Assembly (NCBI GenBank): GCA_025210735.1
Contig: JAOARD010000007.1
Location: 165,006-229,005, forward strand
From: Bacteroidales bacterium
GTDB lineage: Bacteria > Bacteroidota > Bacteroidia > Bacteroidales > UBA6680
DNA: 64,000 nt
Direction of reading: 5' to 3'
Part shown: positions 9,406-18,203 of the stretch, piece by piece
How positions within the stretch are numbered: the first letter of the stretch is position 1
How the letters are laid out: every line of letters begins with the position of its first letter
Position numbers and translations under genes: made by a program
Notes under the pieces: generated by a model
The model's input: the letters and a program-made list of their open reading frames with translations, nothing else
What the model was told of the DNA's origin: nothing
The model's database searches: none

Positions 9406-11190
9406 CTACAGTTCAGAAGAGAAATCTCTTACTAACTTTCTGTATGCCGAGAACACATTTGCACGCGACACAAATCCCACGTATGTACCATCATCTTTTA
9501 AAACCGGAAGGTTGTAGTGCTGACAGTTATGAAACTTTGCAGCAACATCTTCCATGCTTTCGCTCTGTAATACTATTGGCTCCGGCATAAACATCAGATC
9601 TTCAATATATGTATCATCATATTTTGTATGATCAAATACTATATGGCGTATATCATTAAGAAAAACAATACCTATTAGCATACTTTCTGAATCGACCACA
9701 GGAAAGATATTTCTCTCCGATTTTGAGATAACCTTCACTAACTCACCAAGTGTAGCACCGGGATGAATAGTAAGGAAATTCTTCTCAACAAGGTCATCAA
9801 TTCTCATAAATTTAAGTGCCGCCTTATCTTTATCGTGTGTAATAAGGTCGCCACTACGAGCAAGCTGTATTGTATATACTGAGTTTCTTTCAAAAATACG
9901 CACAACAAGAAATGATACTGTCGAAACGATCATCAAAGGTAAAAATAATTTGTATCCTCCGGTAAGGTCTGCAATAAGGAATATTGCTGTAAGAGGTGCA
10001 TGTAAAACCCCGGCAATCAGCCCACTCATGCCCAGTACAGCATAATTTCCTGCCTCTATATTTTTTACACCAAACTTACTAATAAGTACACCAAAGAACA
10101 ATCCAAGGTGAGAACCCATAAACAGTGTTGGAGCAAATATTCCACCTACTCCCCCTGCCCCAAATGTTACAGAGGCTGCTATTACTTTCAGAAATATTGT
10201 AATACCTATAAGTATCAATGCATAAATCCAGTTCTCTTCAAAGAATGTGAATATTGTCTCTTTAAATACATACATATAGTCGCCACGCATTGCTGAGTTT
10301 ATCTCGGCATATCCCTCTCCGTAAAGGCTTGGAAACATAAATATAAGTGCTCCAAGAGCCAGACCACCAATAATCCAACGCATTCTCTTCTTCTTCATCT
10401 TATCAAACAGCGAAGCTATCTTCATATAGCCACGTGTAAAGTATGCCGATGTTAATCCGGCAAGAACGCCAACAATAAGGTACAGATGAATCTGATTCAT
10501 AGAGAAACCTATCTCTACATCGTAAGGGTATATCACTTCCTGACCAAGAAACAGGTACGATGTAAGTATTGCTGATACCGATGCCATTAACAGTGGCACC
10601 ATTGAGGTTAATGTAAGATCGAGCATAATTACCTCTATGGCAAATACAATTGCTGCAACCGGTGCTTTAAATATGGCAGACATGGCCGCAGCACATGCAC
10701 AGCCCAACAGTAATGTAATCTGTTTGTAGTTAAGTCTTAACAAACGCCCAAGGTTACTACCCATAGCTGCTCCGGTAGATACCGTTGGTCCCTCAAGTCC
10801 TACTGATCCTCCAAAACCAACAGTTAACGAACTGGCAATTATAGATGAAAATACATTATGTCTGAGAATCTGTCCGTTATCGCGGGATATAGCATACAGT
10901 ACGCTCGGAATACCATGTTTTATTGGTTTGCGCAAAATATATTTTATAAACAGAACTGTGAGCAGTATACCTATGGCGGGAAAAACAAAATAGAGATAGT
11001 TAAAGTACTCTATCTCTTTACCTGCCGATATAAGGCTCTGGATAAGATGAACTGCATTTTTTATAACAACAGCGCCAAAACCAGACATTACACCAACAAC
11101 TATACTCAATAACCAGATAAATTGTCTGTCTGAGAGATTTTTATATCGCCATTTCAGGATTCTGCGTAATAGTTTTGTTCTAAGCTTCAT
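9406..11190 (-). CDS. ClC-family chloride channel/antiporter with CBS pair, tandem paralogue
   Basis: 594-aa membrane protein of the same architecture as its downstream neighbour: a ClC core followed by two CBS domains that usually bind adenine nucleotides. Filter motifs are closer to the consensus here: KHGIP, GSVGLEGP and GGIFAP, with the Glu in FAIEVIMLD kept. The two genes are clearly a tandem duplication that has diverged, most strongly in the loop around residues 290-330, where this copy has extra residues (MYVFKETIFTFFEENW). Start Met is supported by the MKLRTKLLRRILKW amphipathic N-terminus. Likely role is anion or proton balance at the inner membrane; the anion cannot be told from sequence. 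Confidence 0.93.
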   Translation of the reverse strand: MKLRTKLLRRILKWRYKNLSDRQFIWLLSIVVGVMSGFGAVVIKNAVHLIQSLISAGKEIEYFNYLYFVFPAIGILLTVLFIKYILRKPIKHGIPSVLYAISRDNGQILRHNVFSSIIASSLTVGFGGSVGLEGPTVSTGAAMGSNLGRLLRLNYKQITLLLGCACAAAMSAIFKAPVAAIVFAIEVIMLDLTLTSMVPLLMASVSAILTSYLFLGQEVIYPYDVEIGFSMNQIHLYLIVGVLAGLTSAYFTRGYMKIASLFDKMKKKRMRWIIGGLALGALIFMFPSLYGEGYAEINSAMRGDYMYVFKETIFTFFEENWIYALILIGITIFLKVIAASVTFGAGGVGGIFAPTLFMGSHLGLFFGVLISKFGVKNIEAGNYAVLGMSGLIAGVLHAPLTAIFLIADLTGGYKLFLPLMIVSTVSFLVVRIFERNSVYTIQLARSGDLITHDKDKAALKFMRIDDLVEKNFLTIHPGATLGELVKVISKSERNIFPVVDSESMLIGIVFLNDIRHIVFDHTKYDDTYIEDLMFMPEPIVLQSESMEDVAAKFHNCQHYNLPVLKDDGTYVGFVSRANVFSAYRKLVRDFSSEL

Positions 11191-11424
11191 AGTTTAAAAC
11201 AGTAATTGATTGATTATATAATCTGTCCTATAATGCAACAAAAATAGCAATGCAAACTTCAATCCATCATATTATCACAAAAAAATAAGTGATTACATCA
11301 AAAAAAATATTTTTCGTCAATATATGTTACAACATTATATGTTTGCCGACATCTCAGATAAAACAGGAGTCACTAAACAAATAGCGACTCCATTTTCTAA
11401 CTAAATATTTATCCAGATGAACAG

Positions 11425-12447
11425 TTAAACACTTTCTGCTTTTTGCATCTGATGTTTATCAACTGTGACATCCCAGTTACTAATAATCTCTTTAGCCATT
11501 TTACCGGAAGGGCTAAGATTATCACTAGTCCAACCACCATTAGGGTTAGCTCCTTTTTTAAGTGCCGATGCACCTATAATATGCTCTTTTTCCTGAACCT
11601 CGTAAGGTGAACAGTGGCATCCCTCAATCTTATCGCATACAGACCAGTTACAGTGCGATAGATTTTGCTCTGCCATAAACTGTGTCCACTGATGTGTACA
11701 ACAAACATTTGGACTACACTGCCCAAGGTTATTGGTAGTACCCCACTCTGTAACAAACAGTGCAATACCATCTTGTTTAGCCTGTTTTGCCCTATCCATC
11801 AAATAGCGACCATGAGTAGCTGCATAAAAATGTAACGTATAAGCTATATTACGTCCCTCGCTATCTTGCAATGGATCTGCTGCGGCCTCTTCTACTCTCT
11901 GACACCACTCTCTTGTTCCTACAATAATAAGGTTCTTGTTATCATTATAGTCTCTTATTTCATCAATTACAGGGTTTGCATAATTCTTAATTGTTTGCCA
12001 TGTAGTAGTATCCAATGGCTCATTATATATCTCAAAGATAAGGTTATCTGCATTACCAAATTCATCAATAACCCACTTAAAAAACTCTATTGCTTCTGTT
12101 TGATAGTTCTCAGCCTCGTGCGAGTGGAAATCTACAATCACATATATTCCTAAATCAATAGCTCTATTGATAACTGTTGAGATAGTTTCTTTATTCTCTG
12201 TCGGATTACTGATATATCCACCTTCAGCCTCTACACCCATTGCACAACGTACAACCTGGCATCCCCACTCATTTACCAACTCATCAACACTACCTTCAGT
12301 ATAAAAATCTTTTCCGTCCCAATCTTCGTTAGACCAGAAATAACTCATTCCTGCCAGAGAAACTTCAATTCCATCCTTATCTACAATTTTGTTTCCCTGA
12401 ACACGTAATCTGCCATGCTCTTCTACGATTCTACTTGATCTTTTCAT
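11425..12447 (-). CDS. Glycoside hydrolase family 5 endoglucanase-like protein, no signal peptide
   Basis: A (beta/alpha)8 glycosidase of 340 aa. The acid/base Glu143 lies in IYNEP and the nucleophile Glu234 in FVTEWGTT; HSH near residue 108-110 and HFY at 206-208 fit the GH5 active-site cleft (subfamily 2-like endo-beta-1,4-glucanases). GH5_2 enzymes are normally secreted, but here the protein starts MKRSSRIVEEHG with no signal peptide, no lipobox and no sorting domain. Residues 244-279 hold seven cysteines (C244, 249, 250, 266, 271, 277, 279), an unusual Cys-rich insertion in the catalytic barrel. The gene stands alone with no other polysaccharide genes near it, so substrate and location are unclear. 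Confidence 0.88.
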   Translation of the reverse strand: MKRSSRIVEEHGRLRVQGNKIVDKDGIEVSLAGMSYFWSNEDWDGKDFYTEGSVDELVNEWGCQVVRCAMGVEAEGGYISNPTENKETISTVINRAIDLGIYVIVDFHSHEAENYQTEAIEFFKWVIDEFGNADNLIFEIYNEPLDTTTWQTIKNYANPVIDEIRDYNDNKNLIIVGTREWCQRVEEAAADPLQDSEGRNIAYTLHFYAATHGRYLMDRAKQAKQDGIALFVTEWGTTNNLGQCSPNVCCTHQWTQFMAEQNLSHCNWSVCDKIEGCHCSPYEVQEKEHIIGASALKKGANPNGGWTSDNLSPSGKMAKEIISNWDVTVDKHQMQKAESV

Positions 12448-12751
12448 AGAAAATTAAATTTAATAGTTAATAATATTGATTTTACAATCAAATAATTGTT
12501 GTTACAATCTCATTATTAACCTGTAGCAATGTAGTTTTTCAAAAAATAATAAAGGGTAATTACACAAAAGAGTATTAACCAACAGACAGCACACTCTTAC
12601 TGTATAAATAAACAAAACAACTATAAAGAATTCTTAGTTATATATATTGAAGTTAGAATAATTATCAAATTATTCAAAATAATTACAGAAAAATTTTAAC
12701 AATTCAGCTTTTTTTTAACAAAATCATAAGATTGAATTCTGTTTCACTGGT
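12448..12751. other. AT-rich intergenic stretch
   Basis: About 300 bp between the GH5 start and the OhrR-type regulator stop. It is very A+T rich. I see no ORF, clear hairpin or consensus promoter box that I would defend; it presumably holds the GH5 promoter. Confidence 0.5.
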
Positions 12752-13189
12752 TTATGTTAACATATCTATCAGGTGAGTCAGTAGATTCTTCATTCTTTTA
12801 AGTTCCTCTACATCTATGCTTCCGTCAAGCAATTTAGCCATAAGTGTAGTAGGAATATCGCAAGCCTTCTCTTTAAGTTTACTGCCTTTATCTGTAAGAA
12901 CAATTATCACCTTTCTCTCATCCTCAGAAGATCGTACTCTGCTAAGCAGCTCCATACTCTCCATTCGTTTAAGCAGAGGTGTTATTGTATTAGTATTAAG
13001 TATAAGTTTTTTGGCTATATCATTCACAGGAATACCATCATGCTCCCACAAAACCATCAAAACCAGATACTGAGGGTAGGTAATACCTAACTCATCAAGA
13101 TAGGGCTGATACTCTCTTATTATCAATCTTGATGCGGCATATACCGGAAAACAGAGTTGATTATCCAGTTTTAACTGATCGTATTCCAT
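12752..13189 (-). CDS. MarR-family regulator, OhrR-type peroxide sensor
   Basis: 145-aa winged-helix dimer. The N-terminal DNQLCFPVYAASR places Cys13 exactly where one-Cys OhrR/MgrA-type repressors carry the peroxidatic Cys, and the recognition helix region reads NTNTITPLLKRMESMELLSRVRSSEDERKV, as in MarR proteins. In known members oxidation of this Cys by organic hydroperoxide releases DNA. The gene follows nitroreductase, DoxX and glutathione peroxidase genes on the same strand but has its own -7 box at 13237-13244. The peroxidase gene promoter carries strong palindromes (14938-15012) that are natural candidate targets. Regulation of that cluster is an inference. Confidence 0.88.
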   Translation of the reverse strand: MEYDQLKLDNQLCFPVYAASRLIIREYQPYLDELGITYPQYLVLMVLWEHDGIPVNDIAKKLILNTNTITPLLKRMESMELLSRVRSSEDERKVIIVLTDKGSKLKEKACDIPTTLMAKLLDGSIDVEELKRMKNLLTHLIDMLT

Positions 13190-13236
13190 GCTTATAATTA
13201 TTGTAGATTAACAGGCAACTATTCTATTGTTCACCG

Positions 13237-13244
13237 CAAAGATA
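13237..13244 (-). promoter_or_regulatory. Promoter -7 box of the OhrR-type gene
   Basis: TATCTTTG on the minus strand matches TAnnTTTG, about 50 nt before the ATG at 13189, in the gap after the nitroreductase gene. Confidence 0.45.
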
Positions 13245-13329
13245 AAAAATAGAAGATAACTGCCTGCATATTTCTATTTATGACTAGAACTCTGTTCAGC
13301 ATTATCAAATAGCTAACAGTAATATCTCA

Positions 13330-13971
13330 TTAGTCAATATTTGTAATAAACTCATTCATAGGCTTACGTACTTTTGGTAACTTCTCAAGCCAATCGTTAT
13401 CAGAATCTCTGTAACCTAACGGGAGCATCAATGTACTTCTAAGTCCTTTTGCTCTTAAATCAAGAATCTTATCCAGCTCATCCGGATCAAAACCTTCCAT
13501 TGGTGTAGAGTCAACACCCTCATATGTTGCCTGCATAATTGCCGACATAAATGCAATGTATGTCTGTTTTGCAGTATGCGTAAAATTAACCTCTTCATCT
13601 CTCTTTGGATACATATCCAGAAGCATATTTCTATAGTTCTCCCATCCCTCGTTCTTAAATCCACGTACCTCGTTAGTAAGATCAAACATTTGGTTTATTC
13701 TATCCTCTGTATAGTTATCCCACGCTGCAAAAACAAGCAGATGCGAACAGTCTGTAACCTGAGGCTGATCCCACGCTATTTTTCTTATACCAGCCTTTGT
13801 ATCTTTATTTGTTATCACAAATATTTCAAAAGGTTGCAAACCACTTGATGTTGGAGCCAGATGAGCAGCCTCAATTATTCTGTCTATACTCTCTTGTGGT
13901 ACACTCTTACCATTCATTGCTTTTGTAGCGTAACGCTCATTCAGTTTGTTCAAAAAATTTCTATTATCCAT
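13330..13971 (-). CDS. Nitroreductase-family FMN oxidoreductase
   Basis: 213 aa. The N-terminal pattern LNERYATKAMNGKSVPQESIDRIIEAAHLAPTSSGLQP is the FMN-binding start of the NAD(P)H-dependent nitroreductase fold, and the C-terminal GLRSTLMLPLGYRDSDNDWLEKLPKVRKP is the NfsB-like end with the GYR motif. Such enzymes reduce quinones, nitroaromatics or flavins in the cytoplasm. It is third in a co-directional cluster after glutathione peroxidase and DoxX (23 bp gap), under a promoter with candidate OhrR-type operators, which points to an oxidative or electrophile stress role. The actual substrate is unknown. Confidence 0.9.
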   Translation of the reverse strand: MDNRNFLNKLNERYATKAMNGKSVPQESIDRIIEAAHLAPTSSGLQPFEIFVITNKDTKAGIRKIAWDQPQVTDCSHLLVFAAWDNYTEDRINQMFDLTNEVRGFKNEGWENYRNMLLDMYPKRDEEVNFTHTAKQTYIAFMSAIMQATYEGVDSTPMEGFDPDELDKILDLRAKGLRSTLMLPLGYRDSDNDWLEKLPKVRKPMNEFITNID

Positions 13972-13994
13972 CTCTATATTTTTTTTAGCATTTA

Positions 13995-14429
13995 TTACTT
14001 AATGTATACCTTCTCTCTGTTTATTAAACTTTTTATATACGATATTGCATTTGTGCTCCAAAGTGCCATTATAATTAATACAGGCTGAAATAACAGGCGA
14101 ATAAATCTTGCCTTATCACTATCTAAACCAAATGCATCTATTCCGTTAACATATTGATTGATATTACCAGGAAATATTAATATGTAGAAGAGTGCCAACA
14201 TAGCTCCTACTTTTGCTTTGTGTTTTGTCAGGAGTAACATTCCCAATCCTAACAGTAGTTCTACAATACCGGAAGCAATTACAACAAAGTCTTTGTCCAA
14301 TGGCAACCATTCCGGAACCTGTGCCTGAAATTCAACCCTGTTAAATGAGAAGTGGCTAACTGCTGCATATGTCATAAACAGCCCAAGAAGTACTCTTACA
14401 ATATTTTTACTTACAGATATAAAGTTCAT
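13995..14429 (-). CDS. DoxX-family membrane protein
   Basis: 144 aa with four predicted membrane segments (about 8-28, 48-70, 77-95, 105-130), and the family-typical GIVELLLGLGMLLL stretch in the second. DoxX-like proteins are commonly found beside redox enzymes and are thought to support membrane redox or thiol stress systems. It sits 5 bp after the peroxidase gene and 23 bp before the nitroreductase gene, so the three are surely co-transcribed. No catalytic residues can be assigned. Confidence 0.82.
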   Translation of the reverse strand: MNFISVSKNIVRVLLGLFMTYAAVSHFSFNRVEFQAQVPEWLPLDKDFVVIASGIVELLLGLGMLLLTKHKAKVGAMLALFYILIFPGNINQYVNGIDAFGLDSDKARFIRLLFQPVLIIMALWSTNAISYIKSLINREKVYIK

Positions 14430-14434
14430 TATTT

Positions 14435-14929
14435 CTATTTATTATCGGTGAATATATTCTTTTCCAAATAGCTGTCTATTGCTTCAGGTTTTGTTGTCGG
14501 AGCAAATCTCTTTACCGGATCACCATTACTGTTTATTAAAAATTTAGTAAAGTTCCACTTTACTCTCTTCCCGAACAGTCCGCCCAAGCTGTTTTTAAGA
14601 AACACATACAGCGGATGAGTGTTCTTTCCGTTAACATCAACCTTAGAAAACATCTGAAATGTAACTCCATAGTTTATTACACATCCTTCTGATATTGATT
14701 TCTCATCGCCCGGCTCCTGATTAGCAAACTGATTACAAGGAAATCCCAGTATCACCAGTCCTCTGTCTTTATACTTATTATACAGTTTTTCAAGTCCAGC
14801 AAGTTGAGGTGTAAAACCACATTTGCTGGCTGTATTAACCACTAATACCGTCTTACCTCTGTACATATCCATACAGATCTCTTTACCCTGAAGGGTATCT
14901 GCTTTAAAAGTATAAAACTGTTTTTCCAT
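14435..14929 (-). CDS. Glutathione peroxidase-family thiol peroxidase
   Basis: Reduces hydroperoxides at a Cys instead of selenocysteine. From the chosen start (MEKQFYTF), Cys37 lies in NTASKCGFTPQ; the catalytic Gln is in GFPCNQFANQEPG and the Trp/Asn in VKWNFTKFLIN, so the tetrad is complete. Length of about 164 aa is normal for the Cys-GPx/BsaA group. The frame is open to an upstream Met at 14974, but the promoter -7 box TACATTTG (14972-14979) implies transcription starting near 14965, so the upstream Met would not be transcribed. First gene of the peroxidase-DoxX-nitroreductase operon. Confidence 0.93.
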   Translation of the reverse strand: MEKQFYTFKADTLQGKEICMDMYRGKTVLVVNTASKCGFTPQLAGLEKLYNKYKDRGLVILGFPCNQFANQEPGDEKSISEGCVINYGVTFQMFSKVDVNGKNTHPLYVFLKNSLGGLFGKRVKWNFTKFLINSNGDPVKRFAPTTKPEAIDSYLEKNIFTDNK

Positions 14930-14937
14930 AATTAGAT

Positions 14938-15012
14938 TTTTATATCGCGTCCGTTTATATCGTTTACGATACAAATGTAGGTAAAATTATTTATGTCGCA
15001 AGCGATATAAAT
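14938..15012 (-). promoter_or_regulatory. Peroxidase operon promoter with a cluster of palindromic operators
   Basis: TACATTTG (minus strand, 14979-14972) is a TAnnTTTG -7 box. It is flanked by two inverted repeats: TATCGT-TT-ACGATA (14958-14971), directly after the -7 box at the start site, and an imperfect 24-bp palindrome at 14989-15012 with 11-nt arms around AA (one mismatch), covering the -33 region. The word TTTATATCG recurs at about 14938 and 14954. This arrangement would let a dimeric repressor block the promoter. The OhrR-type protein encoded downstream is the obvious candidate, but that link is inferred. Confidence 0.6.
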
Positions 15013-15091
15013 AAAAATTGTATGATATATTTTCTGCAACCAACAGTAATCACACCTCAAGCAACTTATTACCCGACAAATACAATTAAAC

Positions 15092-15120
15092 AAAAAAAGG
15101 TCTGCAAACTTTTGCAGACC
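15092..15120 (-). terminator. Intrinsic terminator
   Basis: A 10-bp perfect stem GGTCTGCAAA / TTTGCAGACC with a 2-nt core sits next to an A-tract on the + strand, i.e. a U-tract for minus-strand RNA. It closes the small ORF/HIRAN transcript. Confidence 0.8.
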
Positions 15121-15149
15121 TCAACACTAGAACTATAACTTTACAATAA

Positions 15150-15308
15150 TCAGATCTTGCTTAATCTGATATATAACTTAAGTGCAGCCTCACGAACTTT
15201 TGTGTGCACATTATGTTTTCCTTTAATTAATAATTTGTTTCCCTTCATGTTTATAAGTCTTTGTTCGTAACAAATCTGTTTAATTGCAATGTTTTCAATT
15301 ATACACAT
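15150..15308 (-). CDS. Small hypothetical protein, 52 aa
   Basis: An uninterrupted frame from ATG 15308 to TGA 15150, with an internal Met at codon 21 (MKGNKLLIKG) as an alternative start that would give 32 aa. The C-terminal half is basic and helix-like (HTKVREAALKLYIRLSKI). It lies 34 bp downstream of the HIRAN gene and just upstream of a strong terminator, so it is likely transcribed. I do not recognise a family. It could equally be untranslated 3' UTR. Confidence 0.4.
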   Translation of the reverse strand: MCIIENIAIKQICYEQRLINMKGNKLLIKGKHNVHTKVREAALKLYIRLSKI

Positions 15309-15342
15309 AACTATCTAATCAATTTCTGTACCAAACTCTTAA

Positions 15343-15669
15343 TTACTGTTTATCAGTTACATCTACCACATACACAACCACACCTATTGCTTCACTGGCG
15401 GTAGCCTTTTTATCAACTGACATTACTCGTACATCAAACGGGTTCTGTCCACATTTCAACAACTTACTGAATGAGTAGTTGTTATCGCTTGGTATATAAC
15501 CAATTTTGTGTTCGTTATAGTATATTGCCACAGCACCGGAATCGTGCGGGTTAACAGGTTCAGCCTCTATTTTTAATGGAGTTCCAATCTCTAACTCATT
15601 AAAAACTATTGTGCCCTCATTATAAGTAAACCCGGCAACATAAAAATGATCAAAATACTCTCGTTTCAT
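15343..15669 (-). CDS. HIRAN-domain protein
   Basis: 108-aa protein that is almost entirely a HIRAN domain: FYVAGFTYNEG, LEIGTPLKIEAEPVNPHDSGAVAIYY and KIGYIPSDNN are the signature segments. In eukaryotic HLTF the domain binds single-stranded DNA 3' ends; free-standing bacterial copies are thought to bind DNA or damaged nucleic acid, but function is not established. It may share a transcript with the 52-codon ORF downstream. No partner nuclease or helicase is adjacent. Confidence 0.85.
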   Translation of the reverse strand: MKREYFDHFYVAGFTYNEGTIVFNELEIGTPLKIEAEPVNPHDSGAVAIYYNEHKIGYIPSDNNYSFSKLLKCGQNPFDVRVMSVDKKATASEAIGVVVYVVDVTDKQ

Positions 15670-15899
15670 ACGTTATAAACTTTGTTTGTTGTACAAAATC
15701 TTATACACAACAATCAGTATTAATAAGACTCTATACAGTGCTTTTTGAAATTACAGTTGCAAGATAACATACAGGGGTTTCAATATCTGAACAGTTTTTT
15801 TGCTTTGCTAAAACTTATCTAAAAACGAGCAAAAAAACACCCGAAACATACATTACAAAACACTAATACATGGATAGTTACAATACCGAAGAGAGACAA

Positions 15900-15920
15900 G
15901 GTTCTGATAATCACAGAACC
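15900..15920 (-). terminator. Hairpin after the RING/TerD-like gene
   Basis: GGTTCTG / CAGAACC stem with a 7-nt loop, 8 bp after the stop codon at 15928. The following U-run is weak, so termination strength is uncertain. Confidence 0.45.
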
Positions 15921-15927
15921 ATAAATA

Positions 15928-18168
15928 TTATAAAAACAGTTTACAAACCTCAGCACTATTCATTGCCCATTCTTTACTGTAAACCTCATCGGCATTTTCA
16001 GCTTCATCTACAATTTTTAATCCCTGAACTTCTGCTTTAAGTTGCAACAAATCGCCAATCTTTAGTTTAGCATCAAGTTTGTTCATTAACGACTCAACAG
16101 TATCAATATTCAGACTCTGCACTACCTGACCACCAAAATTCATCTCCAGCCAGATTATCTCGCTCTTATCTATATCTAATACACCAAAAACCATCCCTTT
16201 TGTAAGCGATTGTTTTATCCTTACCTGATGCTGAACATTAACAGGATTATAGGCCACTCCGGAAGCAGTTACTTTCATAGGATATTTACTATTCATCCAA
16301 CCTACCACCAAATTTGGAGCAAGACTACCGCTTGTGTATGCATTACATGTAAAACTAACATATTTTGCACCTAACTTTTTTAGCTCGGTTAAATCAATGT
16401 CTATATATTCAGCTGTTCCTTTTTTGTTAGGAATTCGCTGTATATCACCACTATGTTTACATCCGGTAATTACAAGTTGTGAGTAAGAACAGTACTGTTC
16501 TCTGTTTTTGTAAGCTACCATACAACTAAGATCCATATCAAGGTGTTGTGCCGGAAGACCTTCGCCCCACTGCATAAACAGCCTAACAGTGTCTCCTTCA
16601 ACCTTAAACCGTGTGCCCATCAACGCTCCTGATAGATCCTGAATATGTTCACTTCTGTCTCCAATTGCAATAGGAACATTATACAGTTCACTATCAATAC
16701 AGATCGTTTTACTTGTTATATCAGCTCTCTTAAGATTGTTCTTTATAACATCCAGACTCAACTCACGTATTAATAGTTGCATTCTTTCAAGTTCTTCATC
16801 ACTGTACAATTGAAGCCAATTGTTTGGCGGAATTCTCTTACTAATACCTCCAAGAGGTTTAACAGTTCTTGATGCACTCTTATCAAAGTATATCTCAGCA
16901 TACATATTTAGCGTAAGAATCAGTCTTGCCGGAACCTGATTCATAATCTCTCTGAAATGTTTTACAGATATATCCGGCCCAAACCACAGCATAGATGAGA
17001 ACAGAGATCTTGCAAACAGTCCCGGTCTTTGCTTTAACAGGGCAAATGTACTCTCCGCATCAGCCTTTAGTTTGTAATAGTTAACCTCTCCTTGCCAAAC
17101 CTCATAATCCTCATTGTAAAAAGTATCAAGAAGATTTGCAAGTCTGCCAAACTCCGCTTTTTTACTATACTCTGCTAATCTTAATGCCCTTATAAACCTT
17201 ACCCACATACCTCTTTTTGGGTGCATATTTTCGCATTGAGCAGAGATATCCATGGTTAAATTATTAAGCCACAACGCATACAGTTTGCTCTCCGTTCTAC
17301 TGTATTTAAGTTTTAAATCTTTTAATGATTTAATCTTTGCTTCTCTATCTTTATCAGCGCAAAGATTATTATTTATAACATTATTTGTTAACCTGTTAGC
17401 TATTGTTTTTGGTTCAACAATTTGTAAAAACCCGGTATGTTTATACCACAAATATCTAAGTATATCATTTGGTGTTTTAAACAACCTCCCTGCCTCTTCT
17501 CCTCTGTTTGATTCAACAAACGTATCAATAACAAGCATTAAAGTCTCTTTAATACCAATCTCTACATTCTCCGGCAAACCGTATTCCGATATAAGTATCT
17601 TAATATCATCTATCTGAGTAGCATCTAAAGCAACTGACGATTCCAACAGATTAACCAAATATTGGTACATATCCTCTGTTGTAAATAGCCTTAGAACCTT
17701 TAATTTATTCTCTTTTGGTTCATAACTAAGTTTATCAAACTCAAACTGCGAGCCACAAAACGGACAACCGTTATATCTTTCAAGCGGAAATGTATTATTT
17801 GGGATAATATGTCCGCATGGTAATTTTGTTCCATTCTCACTCTTGAATATATTAGCAAACCATGTAATAACATGATCTGCCACAGACTCACCTGTAGGCA
17901 TATTCCACTGCTTTACCAGAGGAGTCCAGTTTTTATTTACACCGGTAATATCCTTTAATAGTTGAAATATCTCTAGTTTATGTTTTGGCGATATTCTGTT
18001 TACTGTTTTTAGCAGATCTTCACTGAATGTAAATCCTAATTCAGAACAATTTGCAGCAAACATAACTGTTATCTCATCTATATCAATCTCTTTATCTTTT
18101 ATTATCCACTCGTGCGGAACTACTATTGCGTTTTGTCTTATCGCAACCTTTAACAAATCCTTTTCCAT
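15928..18168 (-). CDS. Large RING-like zinc-finger protein with TerD-like C-terminal region (MXAN_6230/SCO0854-type)
   Basis: 746 aa, no signal peptide or membrane segments. A compact zinc-binding site is formed by C118, H120, C135 and C138 (PCGHI ... GCPFC), a RING/zinc-ribbon-like knuckle. The long middle (about 160-500) is helical, and residues about 525-660 resemble a TerD-like beta sandwich (LFMQWGEGLPAQHLDMDLSC, followed by YVSFTCNAYTSG). I recall a bacterial family of RING-domain proteins described under the name MXAN_6230/SCO0854 with this plan; the assignment rests on overall pattern, not a search. TerD proteins bind Ca2+ and occur in stress and phage-defence-linked operons. No other ter genes are adjacent, so function is open. 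Confidence 0.72.
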   Translation of the reverse strand: MEKDLLKVAIRQNAIVVPHEWIIKDKEIDIDEITVMFAANCSELGFTFSEDLLKTVNRISPKHKLEIFQLLKDITGVNKNWTPLVKQWNMPTGESVADHVITWFANIFKSENGTKLPCGHIIPNNTFPLERYNGCPFCGSQFEFDKLSYEPKENKLKVLRLFTTEDMYQYLVNLLESSVALDATQIDDIKILISEYGLPENVEIGIKETLMLVIDTFVESNRGEEAGRLFKTPNDILRYLWYKHTGFLQIVEPKTIANRLTNNVINNNLCADKDREAKIKSLKDLKLKYSRTESKLYALWLNNLTMDISAQCENMHPKRGMWVRFIRALRLAEYSKKAEFGRLANLLDTFYNEDYEVWQGEVNYYKLKADAESTFALLKQRPGLFARSLFSSMLWFGPDISVKHFREIMNQVPARLILTLNMYAEIYFDKSASRTVKPLGGISKRIPPNNWLQLYSDEELERMQLLIRELSLDVIKNNLKRADITSKTICIDSELYNVPIAIGDRSEHIQDLSGALMGTRFKVEGDTVRLFMQWGEGLPAQHLDMDLSCMVAYKNREQYCSYSQLVITGCKHSGDIQRIPNKKGTAEYIDIDLTELKKLGAKYVSFTCNAYTSGSLAPNLVVGWMNSKYPMKVTASGVAYNPVNVQHQVRIKQSLTKGMVFGVLDIDKSEIIWLEMNFGGQVVQSLNIDTVESLMNKLDAKLKIGDLLQLKAEVQGLKIVDEAENADEVYSKEWAMNSAEVCKLFL

Positions 18169-18203
18169 ACAATTATTAGTTTAAGTTATACAATAAGGTA
18201 ATT

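Noticed and set aside
11425..12447. GH5 start (MKRSSRIV) as a captured FHL element
   Set aside because: Only the first eight residues look alike; codons differ and neither the CAC repeats, the EFHL block nor the trailer is present.
14930..14974. Longer N-terminus for glutathione peroxidase (MYRKRYKRTRYKN...)
   Set aside because: It lies at or upstream of the predicted transcription start and on top of the operator palindrome; the family start aligns with MEKQFYTF.
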